A stretch of 64,000 bases of DNA from Enterobacter asburiae (GTDB taxonomy: Bacteria > Pseudomonadota > Gammaproteobacteria > Enterobacterales > Enterobacteriaceae), in the NCBI RefSeq assembly GCF_021440515.1, contig NZ_JAKCMV010000032.1, positions 1 to 64,000 of the forward strand, written 5' to 3'. Shown here piece after piece: positions 53,609 through 64,000 of the stretch (positions are counted from its first letter, which is position 1; the number at the start of each line of letters is the position of its first letter). The position numbers were made by a program, and so were the translations under genes. A model generated the notes under the pieces. It searched no databases and was not told where the DNA came from. It saw only the letters and a program-made list of their open reading frames with translations.

Positions 53609-55123
53609 ATGCAAGAGTCCTTACCGTATCTCTCTTTTCGCGGCATCGGTAAAACCTTCCCCGGTGTTAACGCGCTGACCGACATCAGCTTCGACTGCTA
53701 TGCCGGCCAGGTTCACGCCCTGATGGGGGAGAACGGCGCGGGGAAATCCACGCTGTTAAAGATCCTCAGCGGGTTCTACACCCCAACCACCGGCACGCTG
53801 GCGATCCGCGGCGAAGAGAAGGTCTTTGCCGATACCACGGCGGCGCTCAATGCCGGGGTCGCGATTATTTATCAGGAGCTGCATCTCATTCCTGAGATGA
53901 CCGTGGCGGAAAACATCTATTTAGGCCAGCTTCCGCACAAGAGCGGCGTAGTGAATCGCTCGCTGCTTAACTACGAGGCAGGGTTACAGTTAAAGCATCT
54001 GGGGCTGGAGGTCGATCCGCAGACGCCGCTCAAGTATCTCTCGATTGGCCAATGGCAGATGGTCGAAATCGCCAAGGCGCTGGCGCGTAACGCCAGAGTT
54101 ATCGCCTTTGACGAGCCGACGAGCTCGCTCTCGGCGCGTGAAATTGAAAACCTCTTCCGCGTGATCCGCGAGCTGCGCAAAGAGGGGCGCACGATTTTGT
54201 ACGTTTCGCACCGTATGGAAGAAATTTTCGCCCTGAGCGACGCGATTACCGTCTTCAAGGACGGGCGCTACGTGCGCACCTTCAGCGATATGCAGCAGGT
54301 CAACCACGACCAGCTGGTGCAGGCGATGGTCGGGCGCGATCTCGGGGATATCTACCACTGGCAGCCGCGTGAGTATGGCCCGGAGCGCCTGCGTCTGGAC
54401 AACGTCAAAGCGCCGGGCGTGCGCACGCCGATCTCGCTCTCGGTGCGCAGCGGTGAAATCGTCGGGCTGTTCGGTCTGGTGGGCGCAGGGCGCAGCGAGC
54501 TGATGAAAGGGCTGTTTGGCGGTACGCGTATCAGCGAAGGGCAGGTGGCTATCGACGGCGAGGCGGTGGATATCCAGAAGCCCGCCCACGCGATCCGCGC
54601 CGGGATGATGCTCTGTCCGGAAGATCGTAAAGCCGAGGGGATTATTCCGGTCCACTCCGTGCGCGACAACATCAACATCTCAGCAAGACGGAAGTTTATC
54701 CGCGCGGGCTGCCTGATCAACGATGGCTGGGAGGCGAGCAACGCCGAACACCATATCCGCTCGTTAAACATCAAAACGCCGGGCGCGGAGCAGCTGATCA
54801 TGAATCTCTCCGGCGGCAACCAGCAGAAAGCCATTCTGGGCCGCTGGCTGTCCGAAGACATGAAGGTCATTTTGCTCGATGAGCCCACGCGCGGTATCGA
54901 CGTGGGGGCAAAACACGAAATCTATAACGTGATTTATGCGCTGGCAAAACGCGGCGTGGCGGTGCTGTTCGCCTCCAGCGATCTGCCTGAGGTGCTGGGC
55001 GTTGCCGATCGCATCGTGGTGATGCGTGAGGGCGAAATTGCCGGTGAATTGCTTCATGAACAGGCGAATGAACAACAGGCGTTGAGCCTCGCCATGCCTA
55101 AAGTTAGCCAGGCTGTCGCCTGA
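53609..55123 (+). CDS. araG: AraG, L-arabinose ABC transporter ATPase
   Basis: A tandem ABC ATPase of 504 residues. First domain: Walker [18 protein letters not shown] and signature [16 protein letters not shown]; second domain: a degenerate Walker A ([17 protein letters not shown]) and signature [15 protein letters not shown] with Walker [16 protein letters not shown], the normal pattern of sugar importers. The ATG at 53609 ([10 protein letters not shown]) has CGGAG eight bases upstream and gives the E. coli length. Confidence 0.96.
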   Translation: MQESLPYLSFRGIGKTFPGVNALTDISFDCYAGQVHALMGENGAGKSTLLKILSGFYTPTTGTLAIRGEEKVFADTTAALNAGVAIIYQELHLIPEMTVAENIYLGQLPHKSGVVNRSLLNYEAGLQLKHLGLEVDPQTPLKYLSIGQWQMVEIAKALARNARVIAFDEPTSSLSAREIENLFRVIRELRKEGRTILYVSHRMEEIFALSDAITVFKDGRYVRTFSDMQQVNHDQLVQAMVGRDLGDIYHWQPREYGPERLRLDNVKAPGVRTPISLSVRSGEIVGLFGLVGAGRSELMKGLFGGTRISEGQVAIDGEAVDIQKPAHAIRAGMMLCPEDRKAEGIIPVHSVRDNINISARRKFIRAGCLINDGWEASNAEHHIRSLNIKTPGAEQLIMNLSGGNQQKAILGRWLSEDMKVILLDEPTRGIDVGAKHEIYNVIYALAKRGVAVLFASSDLPEVLGVADRIVVMREGEIAGELLHEQANEQQALSLAMPKVSQAVA

Positions 55124-55137
55124 GTAAGGAGTCAAAG

Positions 55138-56118
55138 ATGTCCTCTGTAACTACCTCCGGAGCGCCGAAATCGGCTTTCAGTTTTGGCCGCATCTGGGAT
55201 CAGTATGGCATGCTAGTGGTCTTTGCCGCCCTGTTCCTCGCCTGCGCCATCTTCGTGCCGAACTTCGCCACCTTCATTAATATGAAGGGGCTGGGGCTGG
55301 CGATTTCCATGTCCGGCATGGTCGCCTGCGGAATGCTGTTCTGTCTGGCCTCGGGCGATTTCGACCTGTCCGTGGCGTCCGTTATCGCCTGTGCGGGGGT
55401 GACCACCGCGGTGGTGATCAACATGACCGAAAGCCTGTGGATTGGCGTCTTTGCCGGTCTGATGCTGGGCGTGCTGAGCGGTCTGGTGAACGGCTTCGTG
55501 ATTGCGCGACTCAAGATTAACGCGCTGATCACCACGCTTGCCACCATGCAGATCGTGCGCGGTCTGGCCTATATTATCTCTGACGGTAAAGCGGTCGGGA
55601 TTGAAGACGAGCGCTTCTTTACTCTGGGCTACGCCAACTGGTTAGGGCTGCCTGCGCCAATCTGGCTGACGGTAGGCTGCCTGATTATTTTTGGCTTCCT
55701 GCTCAACCGCACCACCTTTGGCCGCAACACGCTGGCGATCGGCGGCAACGAAGAGGCGGCGCGTCTGGCCGGTGTTCCGGTGGTGCGCACCAAGATAATT
55801 ATCTTTGTGCTGTCGGGTCTGGTTTCGGCGGCGGCGGGGATTATTCTGGCCTCGCGAATGACCAGCGGACAGCCGATGACCTCTATCGGCTATGAGCTGA
55901 TTGTCATTTCAGCCTGCGTGCTGGGCGGTGTTTCCCTCAAAGGCGGCATCGGAAAAATCTCATATGTGGTGGCCGGGATCTTGATTCTGGGGACGGTGGA
56001 GAACGCCATGAATCTGCTGAACATCTCCCCGTTTTCGCAGTACGTGGTACGCGGCCTGATCCTGCTCGCAGCGGTGATCTTCGACCGTTACAAGCAAAAA
56101 GCGAAGCGTACCGTTTAG
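55138..56118 (+). CDS. araH: AraH, L-arabinose ABC transporter permease
   Basis: The membrane subunit of the arabinose importer, 326 residues, about nine helices. Conserved permease segments include LASGDFDLSVASVIACAGV and GNEEAARLAGVPVVRTKI. It follows araG by 14 bases and AGGAG precedes the start. Confidence 0.95.
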   Translation: MSSVTTSGAPKSAFSFGRIWDQYGMLVVFAALFLACAIFVPNFATFINMKGLGLAISMSGMVACGMLFCLASGDFDLSVASVIACAGVTTAVVINMTESLWIGVFAGLMLGVLSGLVNGFVIARLKINALITTLATMQIVRGLAYIISDGKAVGIEDERFFTLGYANWLGLPAPIWLTVGCLIIFGFLLNRTTFGRNTLAIGGNEEAARLAGVPVVRTKIIIFVLSGLVSAAAGIILASRMTSGQPMTSIGYELIVISACVLGGVSLKGGIGKISYVVAGILILGTVENAMNLLNISPFSQYVVRGLILLAAVIFDRYKQKAKRTV

Positions 56119-56169
56119 GCCCTTTTTCCCCGTTTTACCACCCAACTTTTAACTGTAGTTGACCCCTAA

Positions 56170-58495
<2,326 letters not shown>

Positions 58496-58513
58496 TGCAC
58501 CGTTCTCGGGGGA

Positions 58514-58942
58514 TTATTTTCCCCCGAGAGGCACTAACAGCACGTCGACTTCGCTGGATGAAACAATAGATTTCGCCGAGCAGGCCGCACGGGAAAAGAA
58601 GCTTTGGTTGTGATTACCGCAAATAACTAAATCAATATTCTGCTTTCGGCACATATCAAGAATATGTTGGTTTAATTCACCGGTGGCAATAATGGTCTGG
58701 TGAACAGGATATTGTGCCTTATCCACAAGCTCCCGCAGAAATTGCTGTGTTTCCTCCTGTAATACCTCACGAATATCTTCAAGCATGGGCGCCGCCAGCT
58801 GATTATACATTTCCGGTTCCGCTGCCAGGGTGATCAGGCTGATGCGTGCATTGGTCGGTCTGGCGATGGACACCGCTTTGGCAACCAGCTGATGGCTCTC
58901 CGGGGAAACAGCAACAGAAACAAGAAGATGGGTGTAGCTCAT
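58514..58942 (-). CDS. uspC: UspC, universal stress protein
   Basis: A 142-residue UspA-superfamily protein, matching E. coli UspC (SYTHLLVSVAVSPES, AAPMLEDIREVLQEETQQFL, DLVICGNHNQSFFSRAACSAKSIV). UspC is linked to osmotic stress (as scaffold of the KdpDE system) and to motility. A GTG at 58945 precedes, but the ATG at 58942 is better spaced from AGGAG. Confidence 0.92.
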   Translation of the reverse strand: MSYTHLLVSVAVSPESHQLVAKAVSIARPTNARISLITLAAEPEMYNQLAAPMLEDIREVLQEETQQFLRELVDKAQYPVHQTIIATGELNQHILDMCRKQNIDLVICGNHNQSFFSRAACSAKSIVSSSEVDVLLVPLGGK

Positions 58943-59447
58943 CACGCACTCCTTTGGTGGCTGAAATACAACATTACTTCAGCATTACCGCGATTCATCG
59001 GCTTCTGCAAGAGGCGAATACGACATTAGTGTGAACCTTATCATAATTATTCATTAATTATTCTTATAAAAGGAATAATCGAAAACCGGGTCGGGATGAT
59101 AAAAATTAACAACTTAGCATAAACCTTACACACACTCGGTTGTACTGCTAAATCGTTTTAACCAGTTATCAACTCAAATGAGATGGTCACGCAGCGAAAT
59201 TGATCGTTTCTGAACTAAGTATAACGTTATGTTTTTTATAGAATAATGTTTTGGACTTTGCGCTCAAGGATATATCCTCTGCCAAACCCCACCCGATCCC
59301 GTCCGCTAAGCAATTGTCATACCCGTTCCGTTCACCCGTCTGCATGAGTATTCGTTCATTAAGAATATAAAATAGTCTGAATTGTACAAAAAAGGACCAA
59401 ATTACAAGTCATGCTGATGGATTTGTGGGTAACATTCGGGTAAATTA

Positions 59448-59463
59448 TGTGACGTACATCACA
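59448..59463 (+). promoter_or_regulatory. CRP site of flhDC
   Basis: TGTGACGTACATCACA is an exact TGTGA-N6-TCACA palindrome. Its centre is about 71 bases upstream of the inferred start point, as for the activating site of E. coli flhDC. Confidence 0.88.
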
Positions 59464-59531
59464 TTTTTTTTAAATTTTCAGCGAGGCCGCATTGTATGTC
59501 TAAGAGCTGACGAGTAGAGTTTGCGTCGAAT

Positions 59532-59545
59532 TAGGAAAAATCTTA
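59532..59545 (+). promoter_or_regulatory. RcsAB box of flhDC
   Basis: TAGGAAAAATCTTA is identical to the recalled E. coli flhDC RcsAB box, just downstream of the start point, through which RcsAB represses motility. rcsA itself is in this window. Confidence 0.85.
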
Positions 59546-59740
59546 GTTATTTGTAAGAAATGATAAAACGCGAAAGCAACGCATCAGAGTGTTGAACTGT
59601 TGCGCGTTTTACTGCGTACAAACCTTAATTCAACTATGCATTTGGCCTTTTCTTTTTTTATACCGGGTGATTTCCCGGCGACATCACGGGGTGCGGTCTT
59701 TCCGCATAAAAATAATAGTTGGTTATTCGGGATGGGAAAA

Positions 59741-60091
59741 ATGCATACATCCGAGTTGCTAAAACATATCTATGACATCAATTTGTCATATTTACTGCTC
59801 GCGCAGCGTTTAATTAGTCAGGACAAAGCGTCCGCGATGTTCCGTTTAGGTGTTAACGAAGAAATGGCAACCATGCTGGGTGGATTAACCCTTCCTCAGA
59901 TGGTGAAGCTGGCAGAAACCAATCAGCTGGTCTGTCAGTTCCGTTTTGACAATCCTCAGACCATTACGCGTCTGACGCAGGAATCCCGCGTGGACGATCT
60001 GCAACAGATCCATACCGGTATTTTACTTTCTACCCGCCTGCTCAACGAAATCAGCCAGCCTGACGACGTAGCCCGGAAGAAAAGGGCTTAA
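59741..60091 (+). CDS. flhD: FlhD, flagellar master regulator subunit
   Basis: Together with FlhC forms the FlhD4C2 activator of class II flagellar promoters. The 116 residues, [20 protein letters not shown]..., have the dimer-forming N-terminal helices and the C-terminal helix-turn-helix-like part with [23 protein letters not shown]. The frame is open back to 59600; ATG at 59741 matches E. coli, with GGGA just upstream; an ATG at 59732 is possible. Confidence 0.96.
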   Translation: MHTSELLKHIYDINLSYLLLAQRLISQDKASAMFRLGVNEEMATMLGGLTLPQMVKLAETNQLVCQFRFDNPQTITRLTQESRVDDLQQIHTGILLSTRLLNEISQPDDVARKKRA

Positions 60092-60093
60092 AA

Positions 60094-60672
60094 ATGAGCG
60101 AAAAAAGCATTGTTCAGGAAGCGCGTGACATACAGCTGGCAATGGAACTGATTACGCTGGGTGCTCGTCTGCAAATGCTGGAAAGCGAAACGCAGCTGAG
60201 TCGTGGTCGTCTTATCAAACTGTATAAAGAGTTACGTGGCAGCCCACCGCCAAAGGGGATGCTGCCCTTCTCCACGGACTGGTTTATGACCTGGGAACAG
60301 AACATTCATGCATCGATGTTCTGCAACGCCTGGCAGTACCTGTTGAAAACGGGTCTGTGCAGCGGCGTTGATGCCGTGATCAAAGCGTACAAACTTTACC
60401 TGGAGCAATGCCCCCAGCAGGAAGAAGGCCCTCTGCTGGCGCTAACCCGTGCCTGGACGCTGGTACGTTTTGTTGAAAGCGGAATGCTTGAACTGTCCCG
60501 CTGCAATAGCTGCGACGGCAATTTCATTACCCATGCTCATCAGCCTGCTGGCAGCTTTGCCTGTAGTTTATGCCAGCCTCCATCCCGCGCCGTAAAAAGA
60601 CGTAAACTTTCCCGGGATGCTGCCGATATTATTCCACAACTGCTGGATGAACAGATCGAACAGGCTGTTTAA
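60094..60672 (+). CDS. flhC: FlhC, flagellar master regulator subunit
   Basis: The DNA-contacting partner of FlhD, 192 residues. A zinc site of four cysteines, C137-x2-C140 and C157-x2-C160 ([18 protein letters not shown]), equals that of E. coli. It follows flhD by two bases. Its 3' end contains a sigma-28 promoter that reads toward motA. Confidence 0.96.
   Translation: MSEKSIVQEARDIQLAMELITLGARLQMLESETQLSRGRLIKLYKELRGSPPPKGMLPFSTDWFMTWEQNIHASMFCNAWQYLLKTGLCSGVDAVIKAYKLYLEQCPQQEEGPLLALTRAWTLVRFVESGMLELSRCNSCDGNFITHAHQPAGSFACSLCQPPSRAVKRRKLSRDAADIIPQLLDEQIEQAV
60603..60629 (+). promoter_or_regulatory. Sigma-28 promoter inside flhC (motR/motA)
   Basis: TAAA at 60603-60606, 15 bases, then GCCGATAT at 60622-60629, one mismatch from the FliA consensus with perfect spacing. 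It lies within the flhC coding sequence and drives motAB-cheA. Confidence 0.92.
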
Positions 60673-60728
60673 CCCGAACGTGTGGGCAAGATTCCAGCAG
60701 CGGTAAGCGATTACCGCTGCTTTTTTTT
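60636..60728 (+). ncRNA. motR: MotR-like sigma-28-dependent small RNA
   Basis: The interval from about seven bases after the sigma-28 -10 element to the end of the strong terminator at 60697-60728 gives an RNA of about 93 bases overlapping the 3' end of flhC. This layout and length equal MotR of E. coli, an Hfq-bound sRNA reported to raise flagellin and ribosomal protein synthesis. The 5' end is inferred from the promoter. Confidence 0.7.
60697..60728 (+). terminator. Terminator between flhC and motA
   Basis: A ten-base stem GCAGCGGTAA facing TTACCGCTGC with a GCGA loop and eight T. It ends flhDC mRNA and, with the internal promoter, makes the MotR-sized RNA; readthrough is needed to express motAB-cheA. 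Confidence 0.92.
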
Positions 60729-60795
60729 ACCCGCCATTCCGGTCGCGCTGTCGAAATGAACGTCCTGCCATAGTCACTAGCGGAAGGATGATGTC

Positions 60796-61683
60796 GTGCT
60801 TATCTTATTAGGTTACCTGGTAGTTCTCGGTACAGTTTTCGGCGGTTACATGATGACCGGCGGGCACCTTGGAGCACTCTATCAACCGGCCGAACTTATT
60901 ATCATCGGCGGCGCAGGGGTAGGGGCTTTTATCGTTGGTAACAACGGTAAATCGATCAAGGGGACGCTGAAGGCGATACCGCTGCTGTTCCGTCGCTCGA
61001 AATACACCAAAAGCATGTACATGGATCTGCTCGCGCTGCTCTATCGCCTGATGGCGAAGTCGCGCCAGCAGGGGATGTTCTCGCTTGAGCGTGATATTGA
61101 AAACCCGAAAGAGAGCGAAATTTTCGCCAGCTACCCGCGCATTCTGGCCGACGCCATGATGCTGGATTTCATCGTTGATTACCTGCGCCTGATCATCAGC
61201 GGCAACATGAACACCTTTGAAATCGAAGCGCTGATGGACGAAGAGATCGAAACCCACGAAAGCGAATCCGAAGTGCCGGCCAATAGCCTGGCGCTGGTGG
61301 GCGACTCCCTTCCGGCGTTCGGTATCGTCGCGGCGGTGATGGGGGTGGTGCACGCCCTGGCCTCGGCGGATCGTCCGGCGGCGGAGCTGGGTGCGCTGAT
61401 TGCCCACGCGATGGTCGGGACCTTCCTCGGTATTTTGCTGGCCTACGGGTTTATCTCCCCGCTGGCGAGCGTGCTGCGCCAGAAGAGCGCCGAAACCACC
61501 AAGATGATGCAGTGCGTGAAGATCACGCTGCTCTCTAACCTCAACGGGTATGCGCCGCCGATTGCCGTGGAGTTTGGTCGTAAAACGCTGTACTCCAGCG
61601 AGCGTCCGTCGTTTATCGAGCTGGAAGAACACGTGCGTGCGGTGAAAAACCCAAACCAACAGACGACAACTGAGGACGCATGA
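60796..61683 (+). CDS. motA: MotA, flagellar stator proton channel subunit
   Basis: Forms with MotB the proton-driven stator, 295 residues, four helices and a large cytoplasmic loop with R90 and E98 ([14 protein letters not shown]), the residues that contact FliG. The channel-lining Pro pair is in [18 protein letters not shown]. The start is GTG at 60796, as in E. coli. It overlaps motB by four bases. Confidence 0.96.
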   Translation: MLILLGYLVVLGTVFGGYMMTGGHLGALYQPAELIIIGGAGVGAFIVGNNGKSIKGTLKAIPLLFRRSKYTKSMYMDLLALLYRLMAKSRQQGMFSLERDIENPKESEIFASYPRILADAMMLDFIVDYLRLIISGNMNTFEIEALMDEEIETHESESEVPANSLALVGDSLPAFGIVAAVMGVVHALASADRPAAELGALIAHAMVGTFLGILLAYGFISPLASVLRQKSAETTKMMQCVKITLLSNLNGYAPPIAVEFGRKTLYSSERPSFIELEEHVRAVKNPNQQTTTEDA

Positions 61684-62609
61684 AAAACCAGTCCCATCCG
61701 ATCGTCATCGTAAAAAAGCGCAAGCACAAGGGCGGCGGGCACGGCGCGCACGGCTCGTGGAAAATCGCCTACGCCGATTTTATGACCGCCATGATGGCCT
61801 TCTTTCTGGTGATGTGGCTGATCTCTATCTCCAGCCCGAAAGAGCTTATTCAGATTGCCGAATATTTCCGGACGCCGCTGGCGACGGCGGTATCGGGCGG
61901 TCCGCGTATTTCTAACAGCGACAGCCCGATCCCCGGCGGCGGTGACGATTACACCCAGCAGAAGGGTGAGGTGAAAAAAGAGCCGAACATCGACGAGCTG
62001 AAAAGAAAAATGGAGCAGGCGCGCCTGAAGAAGCTGCGCGGTGACCTGGATCAGCTGATTGAGGCCGACCCGAAACTGCGCGCGCTGCGCCCGCACCTGA
62101 AGATTGACCTGGTGCAGGAAGGGCTGCGTATTCAGATTATCGACAGCCAGAATCGCCCGATGTTTAAAACCGGCAGCGCGGAGGTTGAACCCTATATGCG
62201 CGATATCCTGCGCGCCATTGCGCCGGTGCTGAACGGCATTCCAAACCGTATCAGCCTGTCAGGACACACGGATGATTTCCCGTATGCCAGCGGGGAGAAG
62301 GGATACAGCAACTGGGAGCTTTCTGCCGACCGTGCCAACGCCTCGCGTCGCGAGCTGGTGGCCGGTGGGCTTGATGATGGCAAGGTACTGCGCGTGGTCG
62401 GCATGGCGGCAACCATGCGCGTCACCGACCGCGGGCCGGACGACGCCATCAACCGTCGTATCAGTCTTTTAGTGCTGAACCAGCAGGCGGAGCAGGCCAT
62501 CCTGCATGAAAACGCCGAAAGTCAGAATGAGTCACTGGACGATTTAAAACAGCCTGGGGCCGTACCTTCGGCTGCCGTTCCAACATCGCCACCAGCCAAT
62601 ACGAGGTGA
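61680..62609 (+). CDS. motB: MotB, flagellar stator peptidoglycan anchor
   Basis: The second stator subunit, 309 residues. A single helix contains the essential proton-binding Asp33 ([17 protein letters not shown]32 in E. coli, shifted by one residue), followed by a plug and a C-terminal OmpA-like peptidoglycan-binding domain ([32 protein letters not shown], core [10 protein letters not shown]). It overlaps motA by four bases. Confidence 0.96.
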   Translation: MKNQSHPIVIVKKRKHKGGGHGAHGSWKIAYADFMTAMMAFFLVMWLISISSPKELIQIAEYFRTPLATAVSGGPRISNSDSPIPGGGDDYTQQKGEVKKEPNIDELKRKMEQARLKKLRGDLDQLIEADPKLRALRPHLKIDLVQEGLRIQIIDSQNRPMFKTGSAEVEPYMRDILRAIAPVLNGIPNRISLSGHTDDFPYASGEKGYSNWELSADRANASRRELVAGGLDDGKVLRVVGMAATMRVTDRGPDDAINRRISLLVLNQQAEQAILHENAESQNESLDDLKQPGAVPSAAVPTSPPANTR

Positions 62610-62613
62610 TAGC

Positions 62614-64000
62614 GTGAGCATGGATATTAGCGATTTTTATCAGACATTCTTTGATGAAGCCGACGAATTGTTGGCGGATATGGAGCAACACCTGCTGGAT
62701 CTGGTGCCTGAAGCGCCGGATTCAGAGCAGCTTAATGCCATCTTCCGTGCGGCGCACTCCATTAAGGGCGGGGCCGGAACCTTTGGTTTTACCATCTTGC
62801 AGGAGACCACCCATTTAATGGAAAACCTGCTCGATGAAGCGCGACGCGGTGAGATGCAGCTCAATACCGACATTATTAACCTGTTTTTGGAAACGAAAGA
62901 TATTATGCAGGAACAGCTCGACGCCTATAAAAGCTCGGCAGAGCCTGATGCCGCCAGCTTTGAATACATCTGCAACGCGCTGCGCCAGCTGGCGCTGGAA
63001 GCAAAAGGCGAGGCCGCAGCGCCCGTCGTGCGCCCGGCAAACCTGAGCGTTGTGGATACGGTGGCGACACCGGATGCTGCCCCGGCGGGCAAGCTGCGCG
63101 TGGTGCTGTCGCGCCTGAAAGAGAGCGAAGTCAACCTGCTGGAAGAAGAGCTGGGCAACCTTGCGACCTTAAGCAACGTGGTGAAGGGTAAAGACAGCCT
63201 TGCGGCGACCCTTGACGACGGCATCGGCCAGGACGATATCGTGGCGGTGCTGTGCTTCGTTATCGAAGCCGATCAGATTGCCTTTGAAACCGACACGCCG
63301 GAAGCCCCGGCGGCGGTTGAAGAGGTTGCCGTCGTTGCGCCCGCTGCCGCACCGGCGGCGGTGGCAGCCCCTGCGCTGAAAGCGGTGCCGAAAGAGCCTG
63401 CGGCGCCGGGTCGCGGTGAAAAGCCGGCGGCACGCGCCAGCGAATCCACCAGCATCCGCGTGGCGGTAGAGAAGGTTGACCAGCTGATTAACCTGGTCGG
63501 TGAGCTGGTGATCACCCAGTCGATGCTGGCCCAGCGTTCCAACGAACTCGATCCGGTGACCCACGGGGATCTGATCACCAGCATGGGTCAGTTACAACGT
63601 AACGCCCGCGATTTGCAGGAATCGGTAATGTCCATCCGCATGATGCCGATGGAGTATGTCTTCAGCCGCTTCCCGCGCCTGGTGCGCGATCTGGCCGGCA
63701 AGCTCAACAAGCAAATCGAACTGACGCTGATGGGCAGCTCCACCGAGCTGGATAAGAGCCTGATTGAACGCATTATCGATCCGTTAACGCACCTGGTGCG
63801 TAACAGCCTCGACCACGGTATCGAGCTGCCGGAAAACCGCGTCGCGGCGGGCAAATCCCCGGTCGGCAACCTGATCCTCTCAGCGGAACACCAGGGCGGC
63901 AATATCTGCATTGAAGTGACCGATGACGGTGCCGGTCTGAACCGCGAGCGCATCCTGGCGAAGGCGATTTCCCAGGGGATGGCGGTGAACGAAAACATGA
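62614..64000 (+). CDS. cheA: CheA, chemotaxis histidine kinase (5' part)
   Basis: The chemotaxis kinase, cut by the right edge after 462 codons (E. coli 654 residues). Visible parts: the P1 phosphotransfer domain with His48 in [14 protein letters not shown], the P2 CheY/CheB-binding domain, an Ala/Pro/Val-rich linker near 225-270, the P3 dimerisation helices ([24 protein letters not shown]) and the start of the P4 ATPase with the N-box [14 protein letters not shown] and the G1 box VTDDGAGLN. The start is GTG at 62614 with GAGGTGAT ahead; it is five bases after motB. P5, CheW and the receptors would follow outside the window. Confidence 0.96.
   Translation, partial: MSMDISDFYQTFFDEADELLADMEQHLLDLVPEAPDSEQLNAIFRAAHSIKGGAGTFGFTILQETTHLMENLLDEARRGEMQLNTDIINLFLETKDIMQEQLDAYKSSAEPDAASFEYICNALRQLALEAKGEAAAPVVRPANLSVVDTVATPDAAPAGKLRVVLSRLKESEVNLLEEELGNLATLSNVVKGKDSLAATLDDGIGQDDIVAVLCFVIEADQIAFETDTPEAPAAVEEVAVVAPAAAPAAVAAPALKAVPKEPAAPGRGEKPAARASESTSIRVAVEKVDQLINLVGELVITQSMLAQRSNELDPVTHGDLITSMGQLQRNARDLQESVMSIRMMPMEYVFSRFPRLVRDLAGKLNKQIELTLMGSSTELDKSLIERIIDPLTHLVRNSLDHGIELPENRVAAGKSPVGNLILSAEHQGGNICIEVTDDGAGLNRERILAKAISQGMAVNENM

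Larger units (their letters stand above)
58943..59740 (+). promoter_or_regulatory. flhDC control region
   Basis: About 800 bases without a gene between uspC and flhD. The distal half (59040-59440) is AT-rich with no ORF of note. The proximal part contains a perfect CRP site and an RcsAB box whose distance (about 80 bases) fits the E. coli flhDC promoter. A leader of about 200 bases precedes flhD, where CsrA and small RNAs act in E. coli. Confidence 0.8.

Overview
The window reads as chromosomal DNA of a gamma-proteobacterium of the Enterobacteriaceae, most like Enterobacter or a close relative. Gene content, order and protein sequences track the Escherichia coli dcm-rcsA-fli-uvrYC-ftn-ara-ots-flhDC-mot-che segment. 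GC content is moderately high, REP-type palindromes are present, and several blocks differ from E. coli. No integrase, transposase, insertion sequence, prophage or CRISPR array is visible. The species is inferred from recalled family sequences, not from a search.

Layout. 0.4-9.6 kb: yedJ, dcm and vsr (CCWGG methylation and repair of the resulting T:G mismatches), yedA, yedI, yodC, dgcQ, yedP, the small RNA dsrA, yodD, dsrB and rcsA. 9.8-20.5 kb: the flagellar basal-body and export genes fliR-Q-P-O-N-M-L and fliK-J-I-H-G-F on the minus strand. 20.7-28.3 kb: fliE, yedD, amyA, the filament genes fliT-S-D and fliC, then fliA and fliZ. 28.4-32.7 kb: the cystine/D-cysteine genes tcyJ (fliY), dcyD, tcyL and tcyN, then the LuxR-type regulator sdiA. 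32.7-37.0 kb: yecF, uvrY, uvrC, pgsA and the tRNA genes Gly(GCC)-Cys(GCA)-Leu(UAA).

37.1-42.1 kb holds a complete five-gene Liv-type ABC transporter operon between tRNA-Leu and yecA, where E. coli has none. Then follow yecA, tyrP, ftnA, yecR, an RpiB-like isomerase with an MFS transporter, the small protein gene azuC, yecJ, a DcuB-type carrier, ftnB and a DJ-1/PfpI protein. 52.5-58.5 kb: araFGH and otsBA. 58.5-64.0 kb: uspC, a regulatory region of about 800 bases, the flagellar master regulator flhDC, motAB and the 5' part of cheA, cut by the window edge.

The genes form one regulatory web. FlhDC switches on the basal-body operons and fliA. FliA (sigma-28) then reads the TAAA-N15-GCCGATAA promoters visible before fliC, fliD and, inside flhC, motA. 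FliZ, RcsA, the RcsAB boxes, DgcQ (cyclic di-GMP), SdiA, UvrY and DsrA all bear on the choice between motility, capsule/biofilm and stress states. Recognisable control sites include three RcsAB boxes (rcsA, yedP, flhDC), CRP sites at flhDC and azuC, paired TyrR boxes at tyrP and an AraC-like half-site at araF.

I found no clearly undescribed multi-gene system. The best leads are a perfect RcsAB-type box at yedP, a DsrA homologue whose terminator stem has changed in a compensatory way, a MotR-like small RNA upstream of motA, an AzuC orthologue with tandem CRP-like sites, a DJ-1 protein with an unusual CPIC motif, and the non-E. coli cassettes next to yecR and tRNA-Leu.
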